64,000 nucleotides of DNA. Source: Saccharopolyspora spinosa NRRL 18395. GTDB lineage: Bacteria > Actinomycetota > Actinomycetes > Mycobacteriales > Pseudonocardiaceae. The notes below the pieces were generated by a model. It saw nothing but the letters and a program-made list of their open reading frames with translations. It was not told where the DNA came from and searched no databases. Positions 45,690-53,884 of this stretch are shown in pieces. The stretch covers positions 3,088,554 through 3,152,553 of the forward strand of contig NZ_GL877878.1 in the NCBI RefSeq assembly GCF_000194155.1. Reading direction: 5' to 3'. Position numbers and translations under genes: made by a program. Numbering within the stretch: the stretch's first letter is position 1; every line of letters begins with the position of its first letter.

Positions 45690-45697
45690 TCTGGAAT

Positions 45698-45739
45698 GGC
45701 ACCGGCCGCCAGCTGACCAGGAAGCGGGCGGCCGGTGCC
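45698..45739 (+). terminator. Strong hairpin after the lectin-like gene
   Basis: The 13-bp perfect arms GGCACCGGCCGCC and GGCGGCCGGTGCC enclose a 16-base loop, 8 bases after the stop. No T-run follows, as often in high-GC actinomycetes. Confidence 0.65.
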
Positions 45740-45947
45740 ACCCGCCTGGGGAAGGGCGTCGGCCTGCCAGCAGCCATGCACTCGTCCACATCGGACAATC
45801 GGCGCTGGCGTTTCTTCACGATCTGAGGCTCGAAGGCGCTTTCCCGGACCCGTCATGACTCTTCCGCAGACTCACGTGTTGGGGTCCAGTATCTTGACGA
45901 ATCCGGGGGCGTCGCCGCGAGGGGAACAGTCGGTGCGGCCCTCGCGA
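45740..45947. other. Stretch without a supported gene
   Basis: The roughly 200 bases after the lectin terminator hold only shadow frames. Nothing is recognised. Confidence 0.35.
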
Positions 45948-46151
45948 TCATAGGTGGGTCATGAACGGGGAGTGGGCGATGAAGCGGATCTCGAGCTCGC
46001 CCAACTGGCCGGCCTTCTTGGTCAGCGCGCGGCCCTCCGGGTATCCGATGAGCGCGCGCATGCGGGTACGGTCGATCGGCGCGTAGCGGTCGGCCGCGGT
46101 TTGCTGGGCCAGGTCCGTGGCGAATGCTGCTTCGGCGGTACTTATTGCTGC
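45948..46151 (-). pseudogene. Tail of an unrecognised gene
   Basis: A minus-strand frame reads AEAAFATDLAQQTAADRYAPID, then RTRMRALIGYPEGRALTKKAGQLGELEIRFIAHSPFMTHL before a stop. It has natural protein composition, but its upstream part merges with the broken reductase remnant, so the start is lost. I cannot name the family. It lies downstream of the oxygenase-reductase remnant in the same orientation and may have belonged to the same operon. Confidence 0.35.
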
Positions 46152-46188
46152 CTTCCGTGATGCGCATAGCCGTACGCGACAGGCCGGA

Positions 46189-46642
46189 CTAGACGTCGAG
46201 AACCAAATCCTCGTTGCTAGCACGCGAAACGCACACCTACATGACGTCGGTGCGTTGTCGTGCCGGGCCCGAGAGGATGTCGTCGGTGTGCTCGGGAACG
46301 CCTTCGAGCACACCGACCTCACACGTGCCGCAGAGTCCCGTGGCACAGTTGCTCTCGATGTTAAATGCCGGAGTCGCGCAGCGCGGCCAGGAACGACTTC
46401 TCGGCTGGGACGTGCACGGTCTTACCCGAGCGCTTGCAGTGCAGCGTGTGCTCGTTGTTGACCAGTTTTCCCTTGTCGGTCGCCGCGAAACGCTCGGTGT
46501 GGACCACGACAGTCACTCGGTCGCCGTGGCGGGCGAGCAGTTCGTCGGTGACCGCCATAGTCGAGAGGCTGAGGTCACGCCGCTGGGCCCAGACCGCCTG
46601 GCCGTCGACCGGGATTCGGAAGCAGCGGTGACGGCATGTCAT
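46189..46642 (-). pseudogene. Vanillate-demethylase-type ferredoxin reductase, degenerate C-terminal part
   Basis: The minus strand shows [14 protein letters not shown], then [27 protein letters not shown], a frame break, then [21 protein letters not shown] with the 2Fe-2S cysteines, and finally a nonsense codon where a Tyr is expected (M-stop-VCVSR) before the terminal NEDLVLDV. This is the ferredoxin end of a VanB-like oxygenase reductase. A frameshift, a stop and a missing FMN/NAD domain make it a pseudogene. The ETF alpha gene overlaps its 5' edge. Confidence 0.75.
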
Positions 46643-47631
46643 CGTCCTCGGTTGATGGCATCTGTGGCGGCCGGGAGCACGGTGTGCAGGTCGCCTACGA
46701 CGCCGAAGTCGACGAGCTCGAAGATCGGCGCCTCCTCGTCCGTGTTCACCGCGACGATCGTCTTCGACGTCTGCATTCCGGCGCGGTGCTGGATCGCCCC
46801 AGAGATGCCGTTGGCGACGTACAGCTGCGGCGAGACCGTCTTGCCGGTCTGACCCACCTGGAACGAATGCGGGTACCAGCCCGAGTCCACCGCCGCACGC
46901 GAGGCGCCGACCGCGGCACCGAGCGAGTCCGCGAACGCCTGGATCGGCTCGAAGTCGCCGCCCGTGCCACGACCACCGGAGACCACGATCGCGGCCTCGG
47001 TCAGTTCCGGACGCCCCGACGCCTTGCGCGGCTCCGCCCCGGTCACCTTTGCGCCCTTTGCGGCGTCGGAGATCGTCACCGCGAACGCCTCCTCGGCGAC
47101 ATCAGAACCGGCGCCGTCGACCTCCTCCGGTGTCACCGAATTCGGCTTCACGGTAATGATCGGCGTGCCCTTGGTGACCCTGGCCTGCACGACGAAACTT
47201 CCGGCGAACACCGACTGCTTCGTGGTCGGTGTCCCGTCAGCAGCAGTGACGTCCACGGCGTCGGTGATCAGGCCGGATTCGGTCTTGACCGCGAGCCTGC
47301 CTGCGATCTCTTTGCCCCTCCCGGTCGAGACGACCAGCACGGCGGCGGGCGAGGTCTTCTCGATTAGCTGGGCGAGCACCTCTGCTTCGGGAGCCACCAG
47401 GTAGCCGGAAACGCCCGCGTCTTCGGCTCCCTCACCAGTGGACACCGAGTAGATCTTCGCGGCGCCGTACTTTTTCAGCGTCCCGGCGACATCGGCGTCA
47501 GGAGAGCCGATCACAACGGCCGACGGATCACCGAGCCGACGGGCGATGGTGAGCAGTTCCAGCGACGGCTTGGTCACCTCCCGCACACCATCGACCTCGA
47601 CGCGTTCAATGAGTACGAGTACCTCGGGCAT
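46639..47631 (-). CDS. etfA: Electron transfer flavoprotein alpha subunit
   Basis: The 330-residue protein begins [16 protein letters not shown]. It has the FAD-binding C-terminal domain with [61 protein letters not shown] and [23 protein letters not shown]-alpha/beta passes electrons from acyl-CoA or other flavin dehydrogenases to the respiratory chain. The beta subunit lies 37 bases upstream in the same orientation. The full set of motifs suggests function. Confidence 0.95.
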   Translation of the reverse strand: MPEVLVLIERVEVDGVREVTKPSLELLTIARRLGDPSAVVIGSPDADVAGTLKKYGAAKIYSVSTGEGAEDAGVSGYLVAPEAEVLAQLIEKTSPAAVLVVSTGRGKEIAGRLAVKTESGLITDAVDVTAADGTPTTKQSVFAGSFVVQARVTKGTPIITVKPNSVTPEEVDGAGSDVAEEAFAVTISDAAKGAKVTGAEPRKASGRPELTEAAIVVSGGRGTGGDFEPIQAFADSLGAAVGASRAAVDSGWYPHSFQVGQTGKTVSPQLYVANGISGAIQHRAGMQTSKTIVAVNTDEEAPIFELVDFGVVGDLHTVLPAATDAINRGR

Positions 47632-47668
47632 GTCTGATTACCTCTCAGTCGGCACTGTCAGCCGCGGG

Positions 47669-48484
47669 TCAGATGAACTTCTTCGACGCGAGAAAGTCGA
47701 CCAGCGCCTTCGCGCCAGAGCCGTCTCCGTCGGTCACGATCTCGCCTGCGGTGCGCGCCGGACGGGGAATGGCCGACTCCACCACCGACCACGCAGCGCC
47801 TGAACCGACCTGGCCTGGGCCGACCCCCAGGTCGCCCAGCGACCACGTCTCCACCGGCTTCTTCTTGGCGGCCATGATCCCCTTGAACGACGGGTAGCGG
47901 ACCTCGCAGGACTGGTCGGTCACGCTCAGCACCAGCGGCAGCGTGCCCTCGATGGTGTCGGTCGAGGCGTCGCCGTTGCGACGGATCCGCACGACCGCGC
48001 CGCCCTCCTTCGACGACACTGTGATCTCGGAGCCGAGCGTCACACCCGGCACACCGAGCCGCTCCGACAGCATCGCCGGGATAACACCCATGCCGCCGTC
48101 CGTCGACTCCATCCCACAGACAACCAGGTCCCAGCCAGGGCCCGCACCGAGCTTCTTGATCGCTTCGGCCAGCACCAGAGAGGTCGCCAGCGCGTCCGAG
48201 CCGGCGAGCGCGTCGTCCACGACGTGCACGCCCTTGTCGGCGCCCATCTGCAGCGCTTTGCGCACCGCGACGGTCGCCTGCTCCGGACCCATTGATAGCA
48301 CCGTCACAACGGTGCTATCAGGGTCGTCTCCGGTCTCCTTGATCTGGAGCGCCTGCTCCACGGCGTACTCGTCGAGCTCCGACAGCAGCCCGTCGACACC
48401 AATACGGTCTACGGTGTTGTCGTCCTCAAACTTCTGGTCGGCCGCGGCGTCCGGCACGTATTTCACACACACGACAATGTTCAT
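47669..48484 (-). CDS. etfB: Electron transfer flavoprotein beta subunit
   Basis: ATG 48484 gives 271 residues starting MNIVVCVKYVPDAAADQKF; an upstream ATG would add 8 residues without family support. The adenine-nucleotide-binding fold has VLSMGPEQATVAVRKALQMGAD and VVCGMESTDGGMGVIPAMLSERLG, and the C-terminal arm that wraps ETF-alpha is present. It is the first gene of the etfBA pair. Upstream lie 295 bases without a gene, a likely promoter region. Confidence 0.95.
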   Translation of the reverse strand: MNIVVCVKYVPDAAADQKFEDDNTVDRIGVDGLLSELDEYAVEQALQIKETGDDPDSTVVTVLSMGPEQATVAVRKALQMGADKGVHVVDDALAGSDALATSLVLAEAIKKLGAGPGWDLVVCGMESTDGGMGVIPAMLSERLGVPGVTLGSEITVSSKEGGAVVRIRRNGDASTDTIEGTLPLVLSVTDQSCEVRYPSFKGIMAAKKKPVETWSLGDLGVGPGQVGSGAAWSVVESAIPRPARTAGEIVTDGDGSGAKALVDFLASKKFI

Positions 48485-48779
48485 TTCGTCTTCCTTGCAG
48501 CTTCCCAAGCATCATTTGCGGCCACCTTCAAAAAGGTGGGGCGGGTGGTGGGTCTCCCATTCATGGCCCAATGCAGATAGGCGAGATCGACTTAGGTGTG
48601 GGAGTTGAGCGGCTCATGTCTCGCGAACGGGCCGGAGCCCTAAGCCCTAGGCCGACGCCAATCGCCGAAATTGCTGCCTGCCTGACGGCGACAAGCGAAG
48701 TGCTTTTGCGAACACCTTCGCGAACCTCGATACCCCGCTCAACGTGACACGGTCGATGTCGACCGGCTCGGTCGACGAG
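48485..48779. other. Intergenic region upstream of etfBA
   Basis: The region separates the end of the GlcG gene from the start of etfB, both on the minus strand. No gene is supported. The etfBA promoter is expected here; none was identified with confidence. Confidence 0.4.
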
Positions 48780-49211
48780 TCAAGCCACCCAGGCCGCGAC
48801 TGCGGCCGATGCGATCTTTTCGTCCTGCTCTGGGCGTCCGCCCGATACCCCGACGGCTCCGATCGCGGGCGCGCCTACGGGCAGCCCCCCGGCAAACGCC
48901 ACTAGCGGTCGGCCACTCAGCGCGAGATCGAGGTGGTAGAGCTCCTGACCGGGTGCGACAAGGCCGGCGATGCCACGAGTATCCGACTGCATCACCAGCG
49001 CCGTGTGGGCCTTTCCGATCGCCAGGTCGAGACTGACCAAATTCGCAGTCTCGTCACGTGCCAGGGCCAGAAGGTGTCCGCCGCGGTCGACCACCGCCAC
49101 GGTCACGGCGATGCCCAAAGCGCGGGCACGCGCCATAGCTGCCGTTATCCCGCGTTGAGCACCTGCCAGGGTGGCCGTCTCGACGGTGGTCGACAGGAGA
49201 TCTTCGCTCAT
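48780..49211 (-). CDS. GlcG/HbpS family protein
   Basis: The 143-residue protein has AGAQRGITAAMARARALGIAVTVAVVDRGGHLLALARDETA, AIGKAHTALVMQSDT, GAVGVSGGRPEQDEKIASAAVAAW and no signal peptide. This is the GlcG/HbpS fold found next to sugar, glycolate or diol catabolic genes, sometimes binding haem. Its start overlaps the stop of the SDR by four bases (ATGA). A specific ligand cannot be deduced. Confidence 0.88.
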   Translation of the reverse strand: MSEDLLSTTVETATLAGAQRGITAAMARARALGIAVTVAVVDRGGHLLALARDETANLVSLDLAIGKAHTALVMQSDTRGIAGLVAPGQELYHLDLALSGRPLVAFAGGLPVGAPAIGAVGVSGGRPEQDEKIASAAVAAWVA

Positions 49212-49993
49212 CTCGCACCACCCGCGACGACGAGCGCCTCACCCGTCATGTACGACGACGCGTCCGAGGCCAGAAAGAGAACGGACTTGGCGATCTCCTC
49301 GGGCGTCGACATGCGCTGCATAGGCACGCCTGTGCGAACGACCTCGGCGAGGCGCTCGTCCCCACCCATGAAGTCGATGGCAGGTTGGTTGAACGGTGTG
49401 TCGACCCATCCCGGGCAGAGCGCGTTGACCCGGATGTTCTCGGGTGCCAGCTCGTTCGCCAACGACCTCGACAGGGCCACGATGGCGCCCTTGGACGCCG
49501 CGTAGCCGCTCTGGCCGGGGCCACCATTAAGCGCCGCAAGCGAGGCGACGTTGACGATCGCGCCCCCGCCCCGTGCTCGCAACGCAGGAACGCCGTGCTT
49601 CGCAGCCAGGTAACACGACCGCGGATTGACGCCCATCATCAGGTCCCACATGGCGTCGTCGTAGGTCTCGATGGGTCCGGACCGCTGAACCCCGGCATTG
49701 TTGACGATCACGTCCAATCCGCCGAACTCCTGCGTGGCGTGGGCGAAGAGGGCCGCCATATCGTCCGCGTCGGCGACATTCGTGGGCTTCGCGGAGAGCG
49801 TCTCCCAGCCGAGCCCCCTAAGTCGTTCGGTGGCGTCGTGGAGGCCCGCAACATTGGAGTCCGCGAGCACCACCCGGGCGCCTTCCCCGAGGAACAGCTC
49901 GGCCACGGCATGACCGATTCCCGAAGCCGCCCCTGTGACAACGGCGACCTTGCTATCGAGCTGCATTCTCGTCGTCCCGTTCTGTTCACTCAT
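49208..49993 (-). CDS. Short-chain dehydrogenase/reductase (classical SDR)
   Basis: Starting at MSEQNGTTRMQLDSK (ATG 49993) the protein has 261 residues. It shows the cofactor motif TGAASGIG, the NNAG motif, a catalytic Ser in NVASLAAL and YAASKGA with Tyr and Lys. The Asp after strand 2 (VLADSN) favours NAD+. It probably oxidises a sugar or polyol hydroxyl. It sits between the ABC importer and GlcG in a minus-strand operon. Confidence 0.88.
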   Translation of the reverse strand: MSEQNGTTRMQLDSKVAVVTGAASGIGHAVAELFLGEGARVVLADSNVAGLHDATERLRGLGWETLSAKPTNVADADDMAALFAHATQEFGGLDVIVNNAGVQRSGPIETYDDAMWDLMMGVNPRSCYLAAKHGVPALRARGGGAIVNVASLAALNGGPGQSGYAASKGAIVALSRSLANELAPENIRVNALCPGWVDTPFNQPAIDFMGGDERLAEVVRTGVPMQRMSTPEEIAKSVLFLASDASSYMTGEALVVAGGAR

Positions 49994-50035
49994 GCCGTTG
50001 TCGCCTGCGTGCAACCGGTCGTCGACAGTCCGTGC

Positions 50036-50851
50036 TCATGACCTGGCCGGAAGAGCAGGGCCGCTTTCGGTGATGCTCTTGCCGGAGCCCTGCGGTCGCC
50101 CGGCTTCCTGGTCCGGGTGTCCCTCCATGAGCTGCAGCAACGTGGCCTCGCTGGTGGTCGCCGACTCCACACAGGTCGTGACCTCGCCGTGGCGCACTAC
50201 GTACACCCGCGAGCAGGTGGTCAGCACGTCCGACAACCGGTGGCTGACCAGCATCACTGCCGTTCCCTCGCCCGGAAGCCGTCTGATCAGCTCCAGCAGC
50301 GGCTGTCCGGCGCCGACGGAGAGCGCGGCGGTCGGCTCGTCCATGACGATGAGCTTGGGTTGGAACGCTGTCGCACGACAGATGGCGACCATCTGACGCT
50401 GGCCGCCCGAAAGCGTGCTCACCGGGTCCAGCATGGAGGTCAGCTCGATGCCGAGCCTCTCCAGCAACTCGTGCGCTCCCCGGCGCATGGCCGAGTGCTT
50501 GAGTACACGGATGCCGCCCACTGACGACACGAGCTCGCGGCCGAGGTAGATGTTCTCGTAGACGTTCAGGTTGTCACAGAGCGCCAGGTCCTGGTAGACG
50601 ATCTCGATCCCGTCACGACGCGCCTGCTCGGGGCTGGTCGCCTGTCGCTCCTTGCCGGCGAACAACAGCTGACCAGCGGTGTGGCCGATACTCCCGGCGA
50701 CGAGCTTCATCAGGGTGGACTTGCCAGCACCGTTGTCACCGGCGAACCCGACGATCTCCCGTTCACCGATGTGGAAAGTTGCGTTGCGGAGAGCCGTGAC
50801 GTCGCCGTACTTCTTCTGCAGGTTGATGGCCTCGATAACGTTGGTGCTCAC
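50036..50851 (-). CDS. Sugar ABC transporter ATP-binding protein (single NBD, FrcA/XylG-like)
   Basis: GTG 50851, behind GGAGG, overlaps the permease stop by four bases and gives 271 residues. It has Walker A GDNGAGKST, a Q-loop region VYQDLALCDNLNVYENIYLGREL, signature LSGGQRQMVAICRA, Walker B KLIVMDEPTAAL and an H-loop LVSHRLSDV. It has one nucleotide-binding domain, unlike the double-NBD ribose/xylose ATPases of about 500 residues, so it should act as a homodimer. It energises import through the adjacent permease. Confidence 0.92.
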   Translation of the reverse strand: MSTNVIEAINLQKKYGDVTALRNATFHIGEREIVGFAGDNGAGKSTLMKLVAGSIGHTAGQLLFAGKERQATSPEQARRDGIEIVYQDLALCDNLNVYENIYLGRELVSSVGGIRVLKHSAMRRGAHELLERLGIELTSMLDPVSTLSGGQRQMVAICRATAFQPKLIVMDEPTAALSVGAGQPLLELIRRLPGEGTAVMLVSHRLSDVLTTCSRVYVVRHGEVTTCVESATTSEATLLQLMEGHPDQEAGRPQGSGKSITESGPALPARS

Positions 50852-52056
50852 AGGAGTCCCTCCTTGCGCGTGCGACGGTCCGTGGCAACTGCCGCGACCA
50901 GCAACAACCCTGTCGCCACGAGCTGCCAGAACGTATTGACTCCGGCGAGGCTCAGTCCGTTGGCGATGCTTCCCGTGAGGAAGGCGCCGAGCATCGTGCC
51001 ACCGATGGTTCCGCGGCCGCCGAAAAGGCTCGTGCCTCCGATCACCGCGGCGCTGATGGCCGCCATCTCCATGAGCTCGGCCGTCGAGGGTGGACCCGCG
51101 TCCAGTCGCGCAGCCTGGATCAGCGCTCCGATCGACGTCAGCAGGCCGGCGACCACGAAGAGGACCACGAGGATGCGCTTCGTCTTGATGCCCGTGCGGC
51201 GAGCAGCTTCGGGGTTGCCGCCAACGGCGTAGATGTGTCGGCCGAAGCGGGTCTGACTGGCCACGAACGACGCTACGGCGACGGCCACCAGCACGAGGAG
51301 CACAGGGTAGGGGATGCCCTGATAGAGACCGAACGCCCACAGTGCCAAGAAGGCGCCCAAGCAGATCGCCACCAGGGACAGCAGTTGCGACGCACGAAAT
51401 CCGCTTCTGCGCACGTCCGCGATCATGCGACGTCCGCGGTATACCAGCACGGCTGCCGCCAGGACGAAGATGAGGATCACGCTCGGCAACGGGCTGAGCC
51501 CACCGTTGCCGAGAGTGAACATCGTCGATCCGAGGCCGGAGACAGTGCTGCCGTCGGAGATCAGGTAGCCCGCGCCCCGGAGGTAGCTGAAGGCACCCAG
51601 CGTGGCGATGAACGCGGGAATACCGACCGCGGTGACCAGGACGCCGTTGACGAGTCCGGAGAAAAGGCCGATCCCGATCGCGACGGCGACCGTGACCCCG
51701 AACCCCCAGCCGTGGATGACTTCCGACTGGGCGATCATTACCGCGATCAGCGCGATCAGCGCCCCGCTCGAGAGGTCGATCTGCCGGGCGACCAGCAGCC
51801 ACGTCACACCGAGGGCTACGAGCGCCGTGACGCTCACCTGCACCGACAGGTTGGTGAGGTTGCGCGGAGTTACGAAGACCCCACCGGTGACCTGCTGGAA
51901 CACCACCCAGACCAGCGCGATGACCGCTACGAGGGCGAGCAGGCGCCAGGTGGTGGACTCGGCCTCGCGCGAGTACGTCAGCAACTTCCGCGGGTCCTTG
52001 CGCACCGTGACCGGTGCTCCCGCCGCGGTCGCGGGTTCGTCGACTGAGGTAGACAT
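50848..52056 (-). CDS. Sugar ABC transporter permease (ribose/xylose type)
   Basis: ATG 52056 gives 402 residues. About ten membrane helices carry BPD_transp_2 family features: LTNLSVQVSVTALVALGVTWLLVARQIDLSSGAL, VNGVLVTAVGIPAFIATLGAF, GRHIYAVGGNPEAARRTGIKT and GGRGTIGGTMLGAFLTGSIANGL. The conserved D-L-S-G and G-N-x-E-A-A-R-x-x-G-I motifs are those of monosaccharide permeases. It lies between the binding-protein and ATPase genes. Confidence 0.93.
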   Translation of the reverse strand: MSTSVDEPATAAGAPVTVRKDPRKLLTYSREAESTTWRLLALVAVIALVWVVFQQVTGGVFVTPRNLTNLSVQVSVTALVALGVTWLLVARQIDLSSGALIALIAVMIAQSEVIHGWGFGVTVAVAIGIGLFSGLVNGVLVTAVGIPAFIATLGAFSYLRGAGYLISDGSTVSGLGSTMFTLGNGGLSPLPSVILIFVLAAAVLVYRGRRMIADVRRSGFRASQLLSLVAICLGAFLALWAFGLYQGIPYPVLLVLVAVAVASFVASQTRFGRHIYAVGGNPEAARRTGIKTKRILVVLFVVAGLLTSIGALIQAARLDAGPPSTAELMEMAAISAAVIGGTSLFGGRGTIGGTMLGAFLTGSIANGLSLAGVNTFWQLVATGLLLVAAVATDRRTRKEGLL

Positions 52057-52091
52057 AATGGAGATCCTCAACTGTTGACTGTTGAAGTGAG

Positions 52092-53264
52092 CTACTTGAC
52101 CAGTTCGGCGGCACCAGGGGGCAGCTGCGAGGCCGGGATGTTGCCGAAGGCGACCTTTGCGTCGACGTAGGCCGGCGAATACTGCTTGACGTGCTCCACG
52201 ACGTTTTCCTTCGTGATGATTCGACTGTCCATCGGGAACCACGGAACCTGGCCACCGCCCAGGTCGTAGGTTTTACCCTCGGCGATGTTCTCCCCCTTGG
52301 CCAGCTTCACGGACAGCTCAGCGGCGCGTCGGCCCATCTGGTCGTACGGGGTGAACACCGACATCTGCTGCTCGCCGAGCACGATCGCCCGGCAGGCTTC
52401 ACTGGTGGCGTCCAGCCCCGAGACGAAGGCCTTCGTGGCTAACCCCTGGGCCCGCAGGGACTGAATGGCACCGCCGGCCAAGCCGTCGTTGTTGCACAGC
52501 ACCGCAACCACGTCGTTGTGCGCGGCCGTCAGCGAGTCCTCGACCTGCTTGCGCGCCGACTCGGGATCCCAACCGGCGTGGAATTTCTGGCTCACGATTT
52601 TGACCTTGCCCGAGTCGAGGGCGGGCTTTAGCGCCTCCATGTAGCCCTGGGTGATGTCGACGGCGACCTGGTCACCCGGCTGACCTGAGCAGATGATGAA
52701 GTTCCCGTTGAGCCCACCGAGGAACTTGTCCGCCGCCGCGACCATGTCACGGCCGGCCTGGACGTTGTCGCGCGACACATAGCCGCCGAGGTCCTTGGAC
52801 GGGATGGCCTGGTTATACGCGAGGATGGGAACGTTGGCCGCCTTGGCCTTCCTTACCAGGGCTACCCCGGCCTCAGCGTCCACGGCCATCAGGCAGAGAG
52901 CGGCGATGTTCTGGCTGAGCAGGTTCGTCACGTTCTCGAGCTGCTTGTCGACGTTGCTGTCGGCCTGCTGGCTGATGACCTCATAACCCTGCGCGCTCGC
53001 CGCGTTGGTGAAGTTGGGCAGATCGACCTTGACGTACCGGGGGACGGTGAACGTGGAGAGCGCGAATCCAAGTTTCTTGGAACCATTGCCCGGCCCTGCG
53101 GCGCTCCCGAGCTGTCCGCAGCCAGCAAGCAGACCGCCGGCACCGAGCGCAGCGGCGGCGGACAGCCCGAGGAAACCACGGCGACCCAGCATGGTGCCAG
53201 TGCCGACCCCGCCGTAGCGCGTAGCCGTGGTGTCCTGAGTCGTGGTGAACAAGTGCTTACCCAT
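52092..53264 (-). CDS. Sugar-binding lipoprotein of the ABC importer
   Basis: ATG 53264 gives 390 residues with a long signal region: twin-arginine-like GRRGFLGLSAAAALGAGGLLAGC ends in a lipobox Cys near residue 50. Export by the Tat path and lipid anchoring are likely. The mature part is a periplasmic-binding fold I protein of the xylose/ribose type: GFALSTFTVPRYVKVDLPN, EVISQQADSNVDKQLENVTNLL, PILAYNQAI, CNNDGLAGGAIQSL and VSGLDATSEACRAI. It supplies substrate to the permease. The exact sugar is unknown. Confidence 0.92.
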   Translation of the reverse strand: MGKHLFTTTQDTTATRYGGVGTGTMLGRRGFLGLSAAAALGAGGLLAGCGQLGSAAGPGNGSKKLGFALSTFTVPRYVKVDLPNFTNAASAQGYEVISQQADSNVDKQLENVTNLLSQNIAALCLMAVDAEAGVALVRKAKAANVPILAYNQAIPSKDLGGYVSRDNVQAGRDMVAAADKFLGGLNGNFIICSGQPGDQVAVDITQGYMEALKPALDSGKVKIVSQKFHAGWDPESARKQVEDSLTAAHNDVVAVLCNNDGLAGGAIQSLRAQGLATKAFVSGLDATSEACRAIVLGEQQMSVFTPYDQMGRRAAELSVKLAKGENIAEGKTYDLGGGQVPWFPMDSRIITKENVVEHVKQYSPAYVDAKVAFGNIPASQLPPGAAELVK

Positions 53265-53416
53265 GAAGCGTGCCTTTCGGGATAAAAGTGCGGCAGTTTG
53301 GGGATGTTGTCGAGACTCCGTGGAGCCACGAGACCGAGGAAGCCGCGCCGCACACCTACGTCGGCGCGATGGGTGCACACACTCGAACGACCTGTCGGAC
53401 AAGTGCAGCGTGTTGC

Positions 53417-53884
53417 CTAGCCCGTGGATGTGGGCCGGAACCGTGGGCCGCGTTCAGCGACGCGCATCAACATGTCTAGGTACTGCCCGGTGTCATCGGC
53501 CAAAGTCTGCGCCTCCTGGCCGGGGTAGCCAATCGTCTTCTTGACGACCGGCGACATGAGGTACGCGCCAGCGACGAGCTTGCCGAAGGAGTCGAAGTCA
53601 GGCGCCGAGTCCCGCGCAAGGTCCGCGAGAGCCTGCTCAGGATTCGAGCCGAGGAGCTCATCGTCCACCCGGTCCAGGATTCTGCACAACGGCTCGGCGA
53701 GATCCGGGCGGTAGGCCAGGGCCTGCGCGAGTCGTTCGTCGTCGAGCACGACCGACGAGCCCGAGGGGAACGAGCCGTTCGCCGGAATCATCACGTCGAC
53801 CAGGTCCCGCAGACGCTTCTCCTGGTCGGCTGAGAGGGGAACAATCTCTGGGCGTGCTACGTGGAGCTCGAACCACTCGGTCAT
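53417..53884 (-). CDS. Gluconate 2-dehydrogenase subunit 3-like protein
   Basis: The 155-residue protein has LSADQEKRLRDLVDVMIPANGSFPSGSSV, then LAEPLCRILDRVDDELLG and a C-terminal VVKKTIGYPGQEAQTL, typical of the small subunit of membrane-associated FAD sugar or polyol dehydrogenases. It overlaps the GMC dehydrogenase stop by four bases (ATGA), supporting a complex. No Tat signal is visible, unlike many homologues. Confidence 0.85.
   Translation of the reverse strand: MTEWFELHVARPEIVPLSADQEKRLRDLVDVMIPANGSFPSGSSVVLDDERLAQALAYRPDLAEPLCRILDRVDDELLGSNPEQALADLARDSAPDFDSFGKLVAGAYLMSPVVKKTIGYPGQEAQTLADDTGQYLDMLMRVAERGPRFRPTSTG

Noticed and set aside
46361..46461. Possible intact ferredoxin gene
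   Set aside because: The 2Fe-2S cysteines lie in a different frame from the preceding segment and a stop codon replaces a conserved Tyr; it is a remnant of a larger reductase.
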